NCBI RefSeq assembly: GCF_024494355.1
Contig: NZ_JAKNQY010000009.1
Span: 62,001-126,000, forward strand
Direction: 5' to 3'
DNA: 64,000 nt
Source: Pseudomonas sp. Q11
Lineage (GTDB): Bacteria > Pseudomonadota > Gammaproteobacteria > Pseudomonadales > Pseudomonadaceae
The notes under the pieces are model-generated. The model did no database searches. It was not told the DNA's origin and worked only from the letters and a program-made list of their open reading frames with translations. Shown piece after piece: positions 36,931-45,228 of this stretch. Made by a program: the position numbers and the translations under genes. The number at the start of each line of letters is the position of its first letter. Positions within the stretch are counted from its first letter, which is position 1.

Positions 36931-37695
36931 CTATTCATTGATGCGACGGGCCAGGTTGTTGGCGCTATCGATCAGCACCCGGCGGTAGTCGGCGTAGTTG
37001 TTCTTGGCGTCGGCCCGTGGGGCGACAATGCACAGGGTCGCGATGGCCACGCCATTGGCGTCTTTGACCGGTGCGGCGAAGCAGTGGGTGAAGGTGTCGG
37101 CCACACTGTCGAAGGAGAAAAATCCATCGAGGCCGGCCTGGCGGATCTGCGCGAGAAACAGCTCCAGGGGCAGGCGCTCGCCGTCCGGCAGGATGAAGTC
37201 GTCGGGGTCGATCAGGTCGACGATTTGCTGGTCACTCAGATGCGCCAGCAGCAGGCGTCCGGATGCGGTCCAGGGAATCGGCGCGTTCTCGCCAATGTCC
37301 GAGGAAATGCGAAAGTGCCGCTCCCCCTCCTTCATCAGCGCCACCGTGTATTTGCGCCCGTTGAGCAGGCACATCTGGGCGGTTTCCCGGGTTTGGCTGA
37401 CGATTTCCTGCAAGGCGTGATCGGCCTCGCGGCTCAGGTCGAAATGCCGCAGGTGCGCCTGCCCGAGAAAGTACAGCTGACGGCCCAGGTAGACGTGGCC
37501 GTCCTTGCCCACCGGCTCCAGGATGCGTCGTTCCAGCAACGACGCCACCAGTTCGTAGACCGTGGATTTGGGGCTGCCGATGCCGCTGGCGATGTCATTG
37601 GGGCGCAACGGCTGGCCGATTTCCTTGAGGAAATCGAGGATATCGAACGCCCGGTCCAACCCTCGGGCCCGGCGCTTGATGGTGTCTTCGGTCAT
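36931..37695 (-). CDS. IclR-family transcriptional regulator
   Basis: 254 residues: winged HTH at about 10-75 (ALDIL-type helix DRAFDILDFLKEIGQPLRPN) and C-terminal effector domain with TASGRLLLAHLSDQQIVDLI and VADTFTHCFAAPVKDANGVA. It lies inside the cluster, 28 bp upstream of the dehydratase gene, so it is probably the local regulator. A symmetric ATTCCG-N6-CGGAAT site upstream of the transporter genes is its likely operator. Effector unknown, presumably the pathway substrate or KDG. Confidence 0.9.
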   Translation of the reverse strand: MTEDTIKRRARGLDRAFDILDFLKEIGQPLRPNDIASGIGSPKSTVYELVASLLERRILEPVGKDGHVYLGRQLYFLGQAHLRHFDLSREADHALQEIVSQTRETAQMCLLNGRKYTVALMKEGERHFRISSDIGENAPIPWTASGRLLLAHLSDQQIVDLIDPDDFILPDGERLPLELFLAQIRQAGLDGFFSFDSVADTFTHCFAAPVKDANGVAIATLCIVAPRADAKNNYADYRRVLIDSANNLARRINE

Positions 37696-37719
37696 TTATT
37701 GCGTTCCCGTTCATTGGTC

Positions 37720-37832
37720 GTAGGAGCTGTCGAGTGTAACGAGGCTGCGATCTTTCCCCAGTCAGTTGAGCCTTGAGTGAAAGCCCGACAGATCAAGATC
37801 AAAAGATCGCAGCCTTCGGCAGCTCCTACAAC
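37720..37832. repeat. REP doublet, GTAGGAGCTG...GCTGCGATC type
   Basis: A different REP class: TCGTAGGAGCTGTCGAG...GAGGCTGCGATCTTT at the left and AAAGATCGCAGCCTTCGGCA...AGCTCCTACAACG at the right, inverted. It lies between the ridA-like gene and the IclR gene. Confidence 0.85.
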
Positions 37833-37835
37833 GGT

Positions 37836-38225
37836 TCAGGCCTTTTTCTTGTAGGCGATACAATCAATCTCAACCTTGCAATCCACCATCATGTTCGCTT
37901 GCACACAAGCCCTGGCCGGCGCGTGTTCGGGGCTGAAGTATTCACCAAATACTTTGTTGAAACTCCAGAAATCCCGCGGATCTTCCAGCCATACGCCGCA
38001 GCGCACCACATCTTCAAGGCCATATCCGGCCTCTTCAAGAATCGCGATCAGGTTCTTCATGGTCTGGTGGGTCTGCTCGACGATCCCGCCGACAATAATC
38101 TCGCCGTTCACCGCCGGCACCTGACCGGACACGTGCAGCCAGCCGTCGGCCTCCACGGCCCGGGCGAAGGGCCGTGGCTGGCCGCCGCCTGCGGTGCTGC
38201 CGGTGCCGTAGCGCGTAATGCTCAT
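37836..38225 (-). CDS. RidA-family enamine/imine deaminase
   Basis: 129 residues of the YjgF/YER057c/UK114 fold (RidA family). The conserved Arg appears in RCGVWLEDPRDFWSFNKVF, followed by CVQANMMVDCKVEIDCIA (usual Ala-Arg-replacing C-terminal segment). An AAGGAG site lies 8 bp before the ATG. RidA proteins hydrolyse reactive 2-aminoacrylate-type intermediates made by PLP dehydratases; one is encoded in this cluster, so a clean-up role is likely. It is probably a RidA subgroup paralogue rather than the housekeeping copy. Confidence 0.88.
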   Translation of the reverse strand: MSITRYGTGSTAGGGQPRPFARAVEADGWLHVSGQVPAVNGEIIVGGIVEQTHQTMKNLIAILEEAGYGLEDVVRCGVWLEDPRDFWSFNKVFGEYFSPEHAPARACVQANMMVDCKVEIDCIAYKKKA

Positions 38226-38267
38226 GGGTGTTTCTCCTTGCTTGTATCAATCAAAGGTTCAATAGGA

Positions 38268-39089
38268 TTAAAAACGGGTGTTCTTGAGAAACTCAGCCAG
38301 TCGCGGTGACTGCGGCCGCTCGAACAGTTCCTTCGGTGGGCCTTGCTCTTCGATGCGGCCCTGGTTCATGAACACGATCTTGTCGGACACCTCGAAGGCG
38401 AAACGCATTTCGTGGGTCACCAGCAGCATGGTCATGCCGTCTTCGGCCAGGCCCTTGATCACGTTCAGCACCTCGCCCACCAATTCCGGGTCCAGGGCCG
38501 AGGTCACTTCGTCGAACAGCATCAGGCTGGGGTTCATGGCAATCGCCCGGGCGATCGCCACACGCTGCTGCTGGCCGCCGGACAACTGACCGGGATAATG
38601 ATCGCGCCGTTCCAGCAAGCCGACCCGCTCCAGCCATTTCTCGGCCAGGGCCACGGCTTCGTCCTTGGCCAGCTTTTTCACCTTGAGCAGGCCCAGGGTA
38701 ACGTTCTGCAACGCCGTCAGATGAGGGAACAGGTTGAATTGCTGGAAGGCCATGCCGGTCATGGCCCGGTGCCGGGCGATGACTTTCTCCGGGTGGCGCA
38801 CGCGCTTGCCGTCCACCTCGTCGTAACCGATGGCCTCGCCGTCGAGCACAATCTGTCCGCCCTGGAACTCTTCAAGCATGTTCACGCAACGCAGCAGCGT
38901 GGTTTTGCCCGAGCCGCTGGAGCCGATCAGGGTGACGACATTGCCGCGCTGCATGCTCAGGTCCACGCCCTTGAGCACTTCCACCGGGCCGTATTGTTTG
39001 CGCAGACCGCGAATGTCCAGCAGCGGTTGGGTGTTGGAGTGCTCCGTGTTGGAGAGCCCCGTATTGGAGAGATTCGAAACATCAGTCAT
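38268..39089 (-). CDS. Polar amino acid-type ABC transporter ATPase
   Basis: 273 residues, GlnQ/HisP-like. Walker [11 protein letters not shown]-loop [11 protein letters not shown], signature [15 protein letters not shown], Walker [13 protein letters not shown]. The extra N-terminus (about residues 7-21) is a threefold five-residue repeat, [15 protein letters not shown], encoded by a 15-bp tandem repeat; the ATPase domain begins after it. The start overlaps the upstream permease stop by 4 bp (ATGA). It energises the importer encoded by the next three genes upstream. Confidence 0.93.
   Translation of the reverse strand: MTDVSNLSNTGLSNTEHSNTQPLLDIRGLRKQYGPVEVLKGVDLSMQRGNVVTLIGSSGSGKTTLLRCVNMLEEFQGGQIVLDGEAIGYDEVDGKRVRHPEKVIARHRAMTGMAFQQFNLFPHLTALQNVTLGLLKVKKLAKDEAVALAEKWLERVGLLERRDHYPGQLSGGQQQRVAIARAIAMNPSLMLFDEVTSALDPELVGEVLNVIKGLAEDGMTMLLVTHEMRFAFEVSDKIVFMNQGRIEEQGPPKELFERPQSPRLAEFLKNTRF
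39027..39071 (-). repeat. 15-bp tandem repeat inside the ABC ATPase gene
   Basis: Three in-frame 15-bp units (CTCTCCAATACGGGG, CTCTCCAACACGGAG, CACTCCAACACCCAA) encode a five-residue repeat at the N-terminus of the ATPase. Copy number could vary without breaking the frame. Confidence 0.8.
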
Positions 39090-39748
39090 GGCAAGGCCAC
39101 CCGCTTTTCAATGTGCCGCCCGAGCAATTCGATGGCGTAGTTGATGATGAAAAAGAGAAAACCGGCGAACAGGTAAAACTCCAGGGTCATGAAAGTCCGG
39201 GCGATGATCTGCTGAGTGCTGAGCAGCAGTTCGGCAACGCCGATCACCGACAACAGGGTCGAAGCCTTGACGATTTCGGTGGAGGAATTGACCCAGGTCG
39301 GCAAGATCTGCCGCAGCGCCTGGGGCAGCAGCACATAACCCAACGCCTGGAAGAACGTCAGGCCGATGGCCTGGCTCGCTTCCATCTGTCCACGGGGCAA
39401 GGCCTGCAAGGCGCCGCGCACAATCTCGGCCACATGGGAGCCGCAAAACAGCGTCAGGCCCAGGGCACCGGCCTCGAATGCGCCGATCTGCCAGCCCAGG
39501 GCCGGAGCCATGTAGAAACAGGCCAGCACCAACACAAACACGGGTGTGCCGCGAATCACGTCGACGTAGAAACGAAACGGCGCGCGCATCCAGAAGCGAC
39601 CGTAAGTCAGTACCAGTCCGGCGAACAGGCCGATCAACGTGCCTAACAAAATCGCCAGCAACGAGCACTGCACGCTGGTCAGGAACCCGGCCCACAGCGT
39701 CTCCCGGGCAACCCACAACTCATGTAACCAACTGGGGGATTCGTACAT
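39086..39748 (-). CDS. Polar amino acid-type ABC transporter permease 2
   Basis: 220 residues of the HisM/HisQ type with five helices. Key segments: [20 protein letters not shown] at the first helices and the EAA coupling loop [20 protein letters not shown]. An AGGAG site precedes the ATG. The stop overlaps the ATPase start. Paired with the permease at 39758-40420. Confidence 0.92.
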   Translation of the reverse strand: MYESPSWLHELWVARETLWAGFLTSVQCSLLAILLGTLIGLFAGLVLTYGRFWMRAPFRFYVDVIRGTPVFVLVLACFYMAPALGWQIGAFEAGALGLTLFCGSHVAEIVRGALQALPRGQMEASQAIGLTFFQALGYVLLPQALRQILPTWVNSSTEIVKASTLLSVIGVAELLLSTQQIIARTFMTLEFYLFAGFLFFIINYAIELLGRHIEKRVALP

Positions 39749-39757
39749 GGAACACTC

Positions 39758-40420
39758 CTAACGGCGGATCGCCAGACGCTGCTCGAAATAGCGCAGCAGC
39801 ATGGCAATGAGGTAACAGGCCGCGACATACAGGGCCGTGGTCACCAGCCAGGTTTCGATCACCCGGTAGCTCTCTACGTTGATCTTGCGGGCGTAATAGG
39901 TCAGCTCCGGCACGGCAATCGCCGCCGCCAGTGAGGTGTCCTTGAACAGCGAAATGAAGTTGTTCGACAACGCCGGCAACACGTTGCGCAGCATCACCGG
40001 CACGGTGACGTAGGCCTTGACTTGCCACTCGCCCAAACCGATGGCCAGCCCCGCTTCACGCTGGCCCTTGTGAATGCTCAGCAGTCCGCCGCGGAACACT
40101 TCGGTCAGATAGGCCCCGGCGTACAGCGAGAGCGTGATGACGAACGAGGGAATTTTGTCCAGGCGAATACCCAGGCTCGGCAAAGCGAAGTAGATCAGCA
40201 GGATCAGCACCAGGATCGGCGTATTGCGGATCACCGTGACATACACCGAGGCCAGCAGCCGCAACGCGCGGTGCTTGCTCAGCAGCGCGAACGCCATCAG
40301 CAGGCCGATCACGCAACCGATGGCGATCGACACCAGCGCCAGGGAAAGCCCCAGGCCGAGCCCCGCCAGCAAGGTGTCGAAATCGCGCCAGACGGCGGCA
40401 AAGTTCAACTGATAATTCAT
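39758..40420 (-). CDS. Polar amino acid-type ABC transporter permease 1
   Basis: 220 residues, HisM/HisQ type. Helix 1 is LLAGLGLGLSLALVSIAIGC and the EAA loop REAGLAIGLGEWQVKAYVTV. The ATG at 40420 (MNYQLNFAAVW) is the usual start. The gap to the second permease gene is 9 bp. Confidence 0.92.
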   Translation of the reverse strand: MNYQLNFAAVWRDFDTLLAGLGLGLSLALVSIAIGCVIGLLMAFALLSKHRALRLLASVYVTVIRNTPILVLILLIYFALPSLGIRLDKIPSFVITLSLYAGAYLTEVFRGGLLSIHKGQREAGLAIGLGEWQVKAYVTVPVMLRNVLPALSNNFISLFKDTSLAAAIAVPELTYYARKINVESYRVIETWLVTTALYVAACYLIAMLLRYFEQRLAIRR

Positions 40421-40474
40421 GGTCGGCAGTACCTTCAACGGGGCGCCTTGAAGGGGCGCCCCGGGCTCACGGGA

Positions 40475-41323
40475 TCATTTGAATTCGACGGGGAAACCGA
40501 TGGCCGGCGACGGCAATTCGACACCGAACCATTGCTTGAACGATGCCGCATAGGTGGGGAATTCCACGCCGGTCATGGCTTCATGCAAGGTGGTGTTGAC
40601 GAAGTTCAGCCAATCCTGGTCGCCGCGCTTGACTGCGCAGGCATAGGTTTGCGGGCTCCAGGCGTAGGCCGGGCTGCGGTAGCGACCGGCGTTCTGCACC
40701 ATCAGGTATTTGACCGATGATTGGTCGGTGGCGGCCGCATCGGCACGGCCGGAGTTCACCGCCTGGTACATCAGATCGACGCTGTCGTACTGGTCGACCT
40801 TGGCCTTGGGCAGCGCCTGGTGCACCAACTCCTCGGCGTAGACGTTCTGCAGCACAGCCACGGTGACGTCATCGCCGGCGGCCTTGAGGTCTTCGATTTC
40901 CTTGTACTTGCTGTTGGCCGGCAGCAGCAGGCCCACGCCTTCACGGTAATACGGCAAGGTGAACGCAACCTGCTGGGCACGGCTGGCGGTGACGGTGATG
41001 AACTGGCAGCTAATGTCGACCTTGTCGGTCAGAAGGTTCGGAATCCGAGCATCGGACGACTGCACCACAAACTCGACTTTCTCCGGGTCATTGAATAGCC
41101 CCTTGGCGACCATCCGCGCGATGTCGATATCAAACCCCTGCAACTTGCCATCCGCTCCCTGGAAGTGCCACGGCGCATTGGTACTGCCCGTGCCCACGAT
41201 CAATTTCCCGCGTTGCAGCACGCTATCAAGCTTGCTGTCCGCCGCCTGAGCGACACCCATGGCAGCCGTCGTGGCCGCGAAGATAAAAACACACGCTTTG
41301 AACAAGGAAGGTCGGCGATGCAT
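40475..41323 (-). CDS. ABC transporter substrate-binding protein (amino acid / amino-sugar acid type)
   Basis: Periplasmic binding protein of 282 residues, SBP family 3, with a signal peptide (MHRRPSLFKACVFIFAATTA, cleavage after AQA). The pattern GKLIVGTGSTNAPWHFQGAD followed by LQGFDIDIARMVAKGLF is the ligand-binding family signature. The ATG at 41323 has an AGGAG site 9 bp upstream. First gene of the importer operon. Given the dehydratase and KDG kinase downstream, D-glucosaminate is a reasonable ligand; homologous importers of fluorescent pseudomonads have been linked, as far as I recall, to glucosamine/glucosaminate growth. Confidence 0.9.
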   Translation of the reverse strand: MHRRPSLFKACVFIFAATTAAMGVAQAADSKLDSVLQRGKLIVGTGSTNAPWHFQGADGKLQGFDIDIARMVAKGLFNDPEKVEFVVQSSDARIPNLLTDKVDISCQFITVTASRAQQVAFTLPYYREGVGLLLPANSKYKEIEDLKAAGDDVTVAVLQNVYAEELVHQALPKAKVDQYDSVDLMYQAVNSGRADAAATDQSSVKYLMVQNAGRYRSPAYAWSPQTYACAVKRGDQDWLNFVNTTLHEAMTGVEFPTYAASFKQWFGVELPSPAIGFPVEFK

Positions 41324-41673
41324 GGCAAGCACTCCTGAGTCAGTTTATTCCGCTATACCGGAATTTAGTATGTAACAACGGAATAGACAGCAGAAAGTGT
41401 GCCACAGGCTTGCGCTGTATGGACAAGGAAAATGGAAAGCTAATGAAATCATAGGGATGGCAAGCCCAGACGTACCGATACGGGCAAAGGTATCTGCGCA
41501 GGCACTGCTACTGTTGGCTACAGCCTCCGGGTAGCAAGGCCCCATACAGGGAGCAAGCGATGCTTTTGCGCACCAAAAGGGAGCCGTTCAACTGTCAACT
41601 CTGACAGTAGCGATGCCCGGCCGTGTTGCTTATGGTTGCAAACACTCACTCTGTCGATGAAGGGAAGCCCGCC
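41324..41673. other. Intergenic region with the importer promoter
   Basis: 350 bp between the minus-strand substrate-binding-protein gene and the plus-strand thioredoxin-like gene. It contains the operator candidate at 41347-41384. A 66-codon minus-strand frame inside it has no recognisable features. No other gene seen. Confidence 0.5.
41347..41384. promoter_or_regulatory. Candidate IclR operator, ATTCCG-N6-CGGAAT plus extra half-site
   Basis: A perfect inverted repeat ATTCCG-CTATAC-CGGAAT occupies 41347-41364, and another half-site CGGAAT lies at 41379-41384. It is 24 bp upstream of the substrate-binding-protein ATG. Palindromes of this kind suit IclR-family dimers; the cluster encodes one IclR regulator. 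Confidence 0.5.
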
Positions 41674-42147
41674 ATGAGTTCGTTCATCACCCACATCGCC
41701 TCATCGAAGGACTACCGCACGGCTCTCAAGACCTGGCGCCCGGTGGTCTTCTATTTCGGCCATCCCCACTGCTACGCCTGTAGCTGGGCCGAGCCGCTGT
41801 TTTGCAGCGTTGCCGAGACATTCAAGGACCGGGCGGTGATCTACACATTGAGTACCAGCGAATCGCCCCGACACCCGGACGTTACCGGGACACCCACGGT
41901 GCTGTTTTATAAGGATGGGAAGTTACGCCGCAAGCTCAAGGGCGTCGGTGATCAGGCCTCGCTAACCCAGAACTTTGCCGAACACATCGGCCGAACCAAA
42001 CCCAGACGGCCGCGTCGCTCGCCTCGTCGTGACTTGCACTGGTTGCGCGAACAACTGCGAACCTTGTGCCTGGTCTCTCGGGCGCGGGGACTCCAAAGGT
42101 TGCGGCGAGGAAAGCCGGGCGCCTACCGCTTGGCTGCCTCGTCATAA
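41674..42147 (+). CDS. Thioredoxin-fold protein with Arg-rich tail
   Basis: 157 residues. Residues 1-100 look like a thioredoxin domain: VVFYFGHPHCYACSWAEPLF holds the C-x2-C active site (CYAC) and VTGTPTVLFYKDGKL holds the cis-Pro loop. The last 50 residues are Arg-rich (KPRRPRRSPRRDLHWLREQL) and overlap the 3' end of the convergent toxin gene by 25 bp, so the natural end may be earlier or the tail may be a frameshift product. The ATG at 41674 is chosen over an upstream one because it starts at the domain. No operon partner. Confidence 0.7.
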   Translation: MSSFITHIASSKDYRTALKTWRPVVFYFGHPHCYACSWAEPLFCSVAETFKDRAVIYTLSTSESPRHPDVTGTPTVLFYKDGKLRRKLKGVGDQASLTQNFAEHIGRTKPRRPRRSPRRDLHWLREQLRTLCLVSRARGLQRLRRGKPGAYRLAASS

Positions 42148-42404
42148 ACCTGGCCGCACTCGCGCTTACCAACCGCAAACACTGTAACAACTAGCAAATC
42201 ATCTACCACTCGGTAAACCAATCGATAGCCGGCGCTACGTAACTTGATTTTATAGGCGTTGCCCAGCCCATGCAGACGGTCTGCCTGGACATGCAGATTC
42301 ACCAGTCGCTCCTCGAGCTTTTTCTTGAACTGCTCTTTGAGTGTTACACCCAGTTTTTGCCATTCCTTCCAGGCTTTATCAGAAAATTCCAACTCATAGG
42401 TCAT
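42123..42404 (-). CDS. RelE/StbE-type toxin
   Basis: 93 residues of the RelE/ParE fold: ELEFSDKAWKEWQKLGVTLK start, a basic central pair in AYKIKLRSAGYRLVYRV and the C-terminal VFAVGKRECGQVYDEA. The Lys/Arg residues and the C-terminal Tyr correspond to the mRNA-cleavage set of RelE, so ribosome-dependent mRNA interferase activity is likely. Its 5' end overlaps the antitoxin gene; an ATG one codon upstream (42407) is equally possible. Confidence 0.87.
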   Translation of the reverse strand: MTYELEFSDKAWKEWQKLGVTLKEQFKKKLEERLVNLHVQADRLHGLGNAYKIKLRSAGYRLVYRVVDDLLVVTVFAVGKRECGQVYDEAAKR

Positions 42405-42642
42405 CAAGAGAAACCTTTATCGTTGGATCATTTTCACGCTCGCGGCAAAGAGCAACCAGCTCCAGATCTTCAAGCCGATCCATCATGGCTTCATATTCTC
42501 GAGCGGGGACGCAATAAAATGCCGGCTCATTGCGGTTGAGGATTGCTACGGATAATCCTCCACCGGCAGCAACAGTGCCCATCGGATTTTTCTTGAGTTC
42601 GGAAATGCTGGCTACAACTTGAGAAAGCACAATATGTGTCAT
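42394..42642 (-). CDS. Phd/YefM (StbD)-type antitoxin
   Basis: 82 residues: the N-terminal DNA-binding Phd/YefM segment (LSQVVASISELKKNPMGTVA), AILNRNEPAFYCVPAREYEAM, then an acidic C-terminal tail (LCRERENDPTIKVSLDDL) that would wrap the toxin. It precedes and overlaps the toxin gene, the usual antitoxin-first order; expected to autoregulate. Confidence 0.87.
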   Translation of the reverse strand: MTHIVLSQVVASISELKKNPMGTVAAGGGLSVAILNRNEPAFYCVPAREYEAMMDRLEDLELVALCRERENDPTIKVSLDDL

Positions 42643-42708
42643 GAGGTGAGTCCTTGAGCACTCTTAATGGCGCTAAAAATAGCACTCTAAAACATCTCTT
42701 ATCACAGT

Positions 42709-44355
42709 TCAGCGTCCGCAAAACCTCACCCTGGACAACATCCGCAAATCCCCGTCGCGGTAATAATCGTCCGTCCAGCTGTCATCCACCGCCAGCGGCT
42801 TGACCTGCTTGAGCGCCAGTTTTTTCACGAAATAGCGAAAGCGGTAATGCTCATAGAAGCGCAGCAGTTCAAGCCCGTAGCGGTCGGCCAGGTCGGTGTC
42901 GCCCTGGATGATGAGGTAGTTCTCGTCGTTGCCGCTGCTGGCCGCGGCGCTGAGGTTATGGCTGCCGCTGATGATGGTCGGCGTGTCGCTGGTGAAGTCG
43001 GTGACGACGGCTTTGGTATGCACCAGCAAGTTGCCTTTCTGGCCTTTCATGTTTTCCCTGAGCCAGCCCTCCAGGCCGGTATTGAGCAGCGCGGTGGCGG
43101 CGAACTCGGCGGTGCGGTCGGCATGAAAACCGGTGATGCGGCTGCTGGTGTTCTGCAGGCCGTAACGCAGCACGTCGTCGTTGGGTTGGCCGAGCAAGGC
43201 ATCGAGGATCCGGTCGGGCAAGGCGAAGGCCGTGACGAACAGCAGGTCTTTTCGGGCGCCATTGATGATATCGACGAAGCGATCCAGGTCGCCCTCTCCC
43301 GTACGTGGCGAGAACCCGGTGAATAATGGCTCCTCGGGGGCCAGGGGGTTGTTCCGGTTGATCCACTGGCGCGTGGCTCCGACGTCCTCTGGTGCGGCCC
43401 AGATCTGCTCGAACACCTGGCGATAGCTGTTGCTGACGCGCGGGTCGTCCAGCACGTGAATAACGTTGGCCTGGCGGTAAACGCCATTGGCGGTGAAATT
43501 GGTGCTGCCGCACAGCACGGCCTCGGGGTGTAATGAACCGGCGTCATCGACCTTGCTCAGCACGATGAACTTGTCGTGGAAAATATTGTGCGTGACACGC
43601 CCGCGCTTGTTGGCCGCCGGCAGTGTCGCCAAGCTCGCTTCATTGCGCAACGTACCGTCGTCCCCCGGCTCGGCGTGATACAGCACCCGTACCCGCGCAC
43701 CCCGTGCGAAAGCGGCGTTCACAGCCTCGACGATCACCGGCAGCTCATATTCATAGATGGCAACGTCCAGGGCCCAGCTGGCATTCAGAGCCCGGTCGAT
43801 GAAACCGGTCAAGCGCCCCAGCAAGCCGTTTTCCAGCCAGCGACGCGGTGCGTCGGGCCAAGCATCGATGGACAGGTTTTTGTTGGCATCGATCAGCGCG
43901 TCAATCTCCGGAAATTTGCGCTGGAAGGCCTGGCTGGCGGCCACGGCGCGGTTGAAGATGACTCCCTGGTTGCTTGGCTGGCCATCGTCACTGGTCACTG
44001 ACACCTCAAGTGATTCCCCCAGTTGCGGCGCATCAGGGCTGCCATAGGCCAGGTGCACGCGGTAGTGAATTGCCACGCCGGGGTTGATGGCGTAGTCGGC
44101 CCAGCGGAATTTCTGCAACGGTGCTTTATCGCTCGGCGTGGCGCGAAACTGCGGGAACGTGTGAACCTTGTCAGGGAAGGTCAGGCTGTTGAACAGGAAC
44201 AGCCAGGGCTTGGCGCCGTGCTGTTTCTCGATGGCAAAGCCGAGCAAACCCTTGCGCCGGGGTTCGGCCAGGTCCATGGCGAGCAACACACCGTTGGTGC
44301 CGGCGTAGGCCTTGACCCGAAAATCGTCCTGGGCATTGGTGACGAGTACGCGCAT
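42709..44355 (-). CDS. Phospholipase D-like protein with one intact and one variant HKD motif
   Basis: 548 residues, two PLD-type halves. Half 1 has HDKFIVLSKVDD followed by GSTNF: the motif H-x-K-x4-D has Ser in place of Asp. Half 2 has an intact HTKAVVTD followed by GSHNLS. The first ~180 residues are an unrelated beta-rich region. No signal peptide is seen, so it is probably cytoplasmic or exported by another route. An AGGAG site precedes the ATG. Members cleave phosphodiesters in lipids or nucleic acids; substrate unknown. Flanked by a toxin-antitoxin pair and a REP doublet. Confidence 0.85.
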   Translation of the reverse strand: MRVLVTNAQDDFRVKAYAGTNGVLLAMDLAEPRRKGLLGFAIEKQHGAKPWLFLFNSLTFPDKVHTFPQFRATPSDKAPLQKFRWADYAINPGVAIHYRVHLAYGSPDAPQLGESLEVSVTSDDGQPSNQGVIFNRAVAASQAFQRKFPEIDALIDANKNLSIDAWPDAPRRWLENGLLGRLTGFIDRALNASWALDVAIYEYELPVIVEAVNAAFARGARVRVLYHAEPGDDGTLRNEASLATLPAANKRGRVTHNIFHDKFIVLSKVDDAGSLHPEAVLCGSTNFTANGVYRQANVIHVLDDPRVSNSYRQVFEQIWAAPEDVGATRQWINRNNPLAPEEPLFTGFSPRTGEGDLDRFVDIINGARKDLLFVTAFALPDRILDALLGQPNDDVLRYGLQNTSSRITGFHADRTAEFAATALLNTGLEGWLRENMKGQKGNLLVHTKAVVTDFTSDTPTIISGSHNLSAAASSGNDENYLIIQGDTDLADRYGLELLRFYEHYRFRYFVKKLALKQVKPLAVDDSWTDDYYRDGDLRMLSRVRFCGR

Positions 44356-44436
44356 GGTTCACTCCTGTGGGGGGCTGGCTGAGCATAGAACAGCGATGCT
44401 TATTGAGCGTGCGGATATCTGACACCGGGGCGATGC

Positions 44437-44531
44437 TATCGCGAGCAGGCTCGCTCCCACAGGGGGAGTTGTGGGGTTCATTGATCGTGTGTTCACCACA
44501 GAACAAATGTGGGAGCGAGCCTGCTCGCGAT
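44437..44531. repeat. REP doublet (REPIN), GTGGGAGCGAGC type
   Basis: Inverted pair CTATCGCGAGCAGGCTCGCT (from about 44436) and its complement ending at 44531, between the PLD-like gene and chlD. Confidence 0.9.
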
Positions 44532-44544
44532 GAGGCCCTGTCAG

Positions 44545-45228
44545 TCACCGAACATCCGAGCCCGGTAGCCCTTCATCAATATGCCGATACTGCGCCCCCA
44601 ACTGCCCCGCCAATTGCCGGGCCCGCCCCAGGCGAATCGGCCCGCGTTCGATGTCGATCAACAAACATGAGCAATCAAGGGGCGGCAGTGACAGCGGCTC
44701 TTTGACTCGCCCATCGGTCATCAGCAACACCCGCTGTTGCTCAGCCGGGTAGCGCTTGCGCCGGGCCGTCAACCAGCGGCCGGCCTCGTTCAGCGCCGCC
44801 AGTAACGGCGTGCCACCGCCGGCGCCCAGCCCGTCGAGCCAGTCTCGTAGCCCGGCCGAGGCCTTGAGCCCTTGCACCTGCCAGGCCGGTGCGCTGCCGC
44901 TGGCCGTCAGCAGTGCCAGCCGGGCGCGTTGGCGGTAGGCGTCATCGAACAGTTGTGCCAGCAGGCCTTTGCCATCGCTCAAGGCTTGATGACGACGAGT
45001 CGAGGCTGAGGCGTCGACGATGACCAGCCACAGCTCATGGGGCGAACGATGGCGTTGCTGGAAACGCAGGTCTTCACGCAGGCGTGGACGGCCAACGAGC
45101 AAGGTGCCCGGCCAGTTCACCGCCCCGCTGGGCGCCGCCTTGCTGCGGCCCTGGCGACCCTGGTCCAACCGCCCCGCACGGGGTCTGGCATTCCCCCCCG
45201 CGGGCGAGCGGGGGCGAATGCCTAGGGC
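44545..45228 (-). CDS. chlD: Chelatase medium-subunit VWA half (ChlD-type), read by -1 frameshift from chlI
   Basis: VWA domain with MIDAS motif DASAS (LVIVDASASTRRHQ), a GGGTPL segment and a later TDG (LLMTDGRVKEP). The open frame has no good ATG; a TTG at 45168 is the first usual alternative start, but the frame stays open through the end of chlI. A -1 shift on A AAA AAG (45234-45228) joins it to the AAA+ domain to make a 559-residue ChlD-like subunit from 46223 to 44545. With CobN it would form the cobalt chelatase. It may be annotated elsewhere as a separate VWA gene of about 207 residues. Confidence 0.82.
   Translation of the reverse strand, partial: ALGIRPRSPAGGNARPRAGRLDQGRQGRSKAAPSGAVNWPGTLLVGRPRLREDLRFQQRHRSPHELWLVIVDASASTRRHQALSDGKGLLAQLFDDAYRQRARLALLTASGSAPAWQVQGLKASAGLRDWLDGLGAGGGTPLLAALNEAGRWLTARRKRYPAEQQRVLLMTDGRVKEPLSLPPLDCSCLLIDIERGPIRLGRARQLAGQLGAQYRHIDEGLPGSDVR

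Noticed and set aside
41345..41545. A 66-codon minus-strand frame upstream of the importer operon
   Set aside because: It covers the promoter and operator candidate, has Cys-rich random-looking sequence and no ribosome site.
44545..45168. A stand-alone VWA gene starting at TTG
   Set aside because: The frame is open back to the chlI frameshift site; a recoded fusion explains it better than an independent start without a ribosome site.
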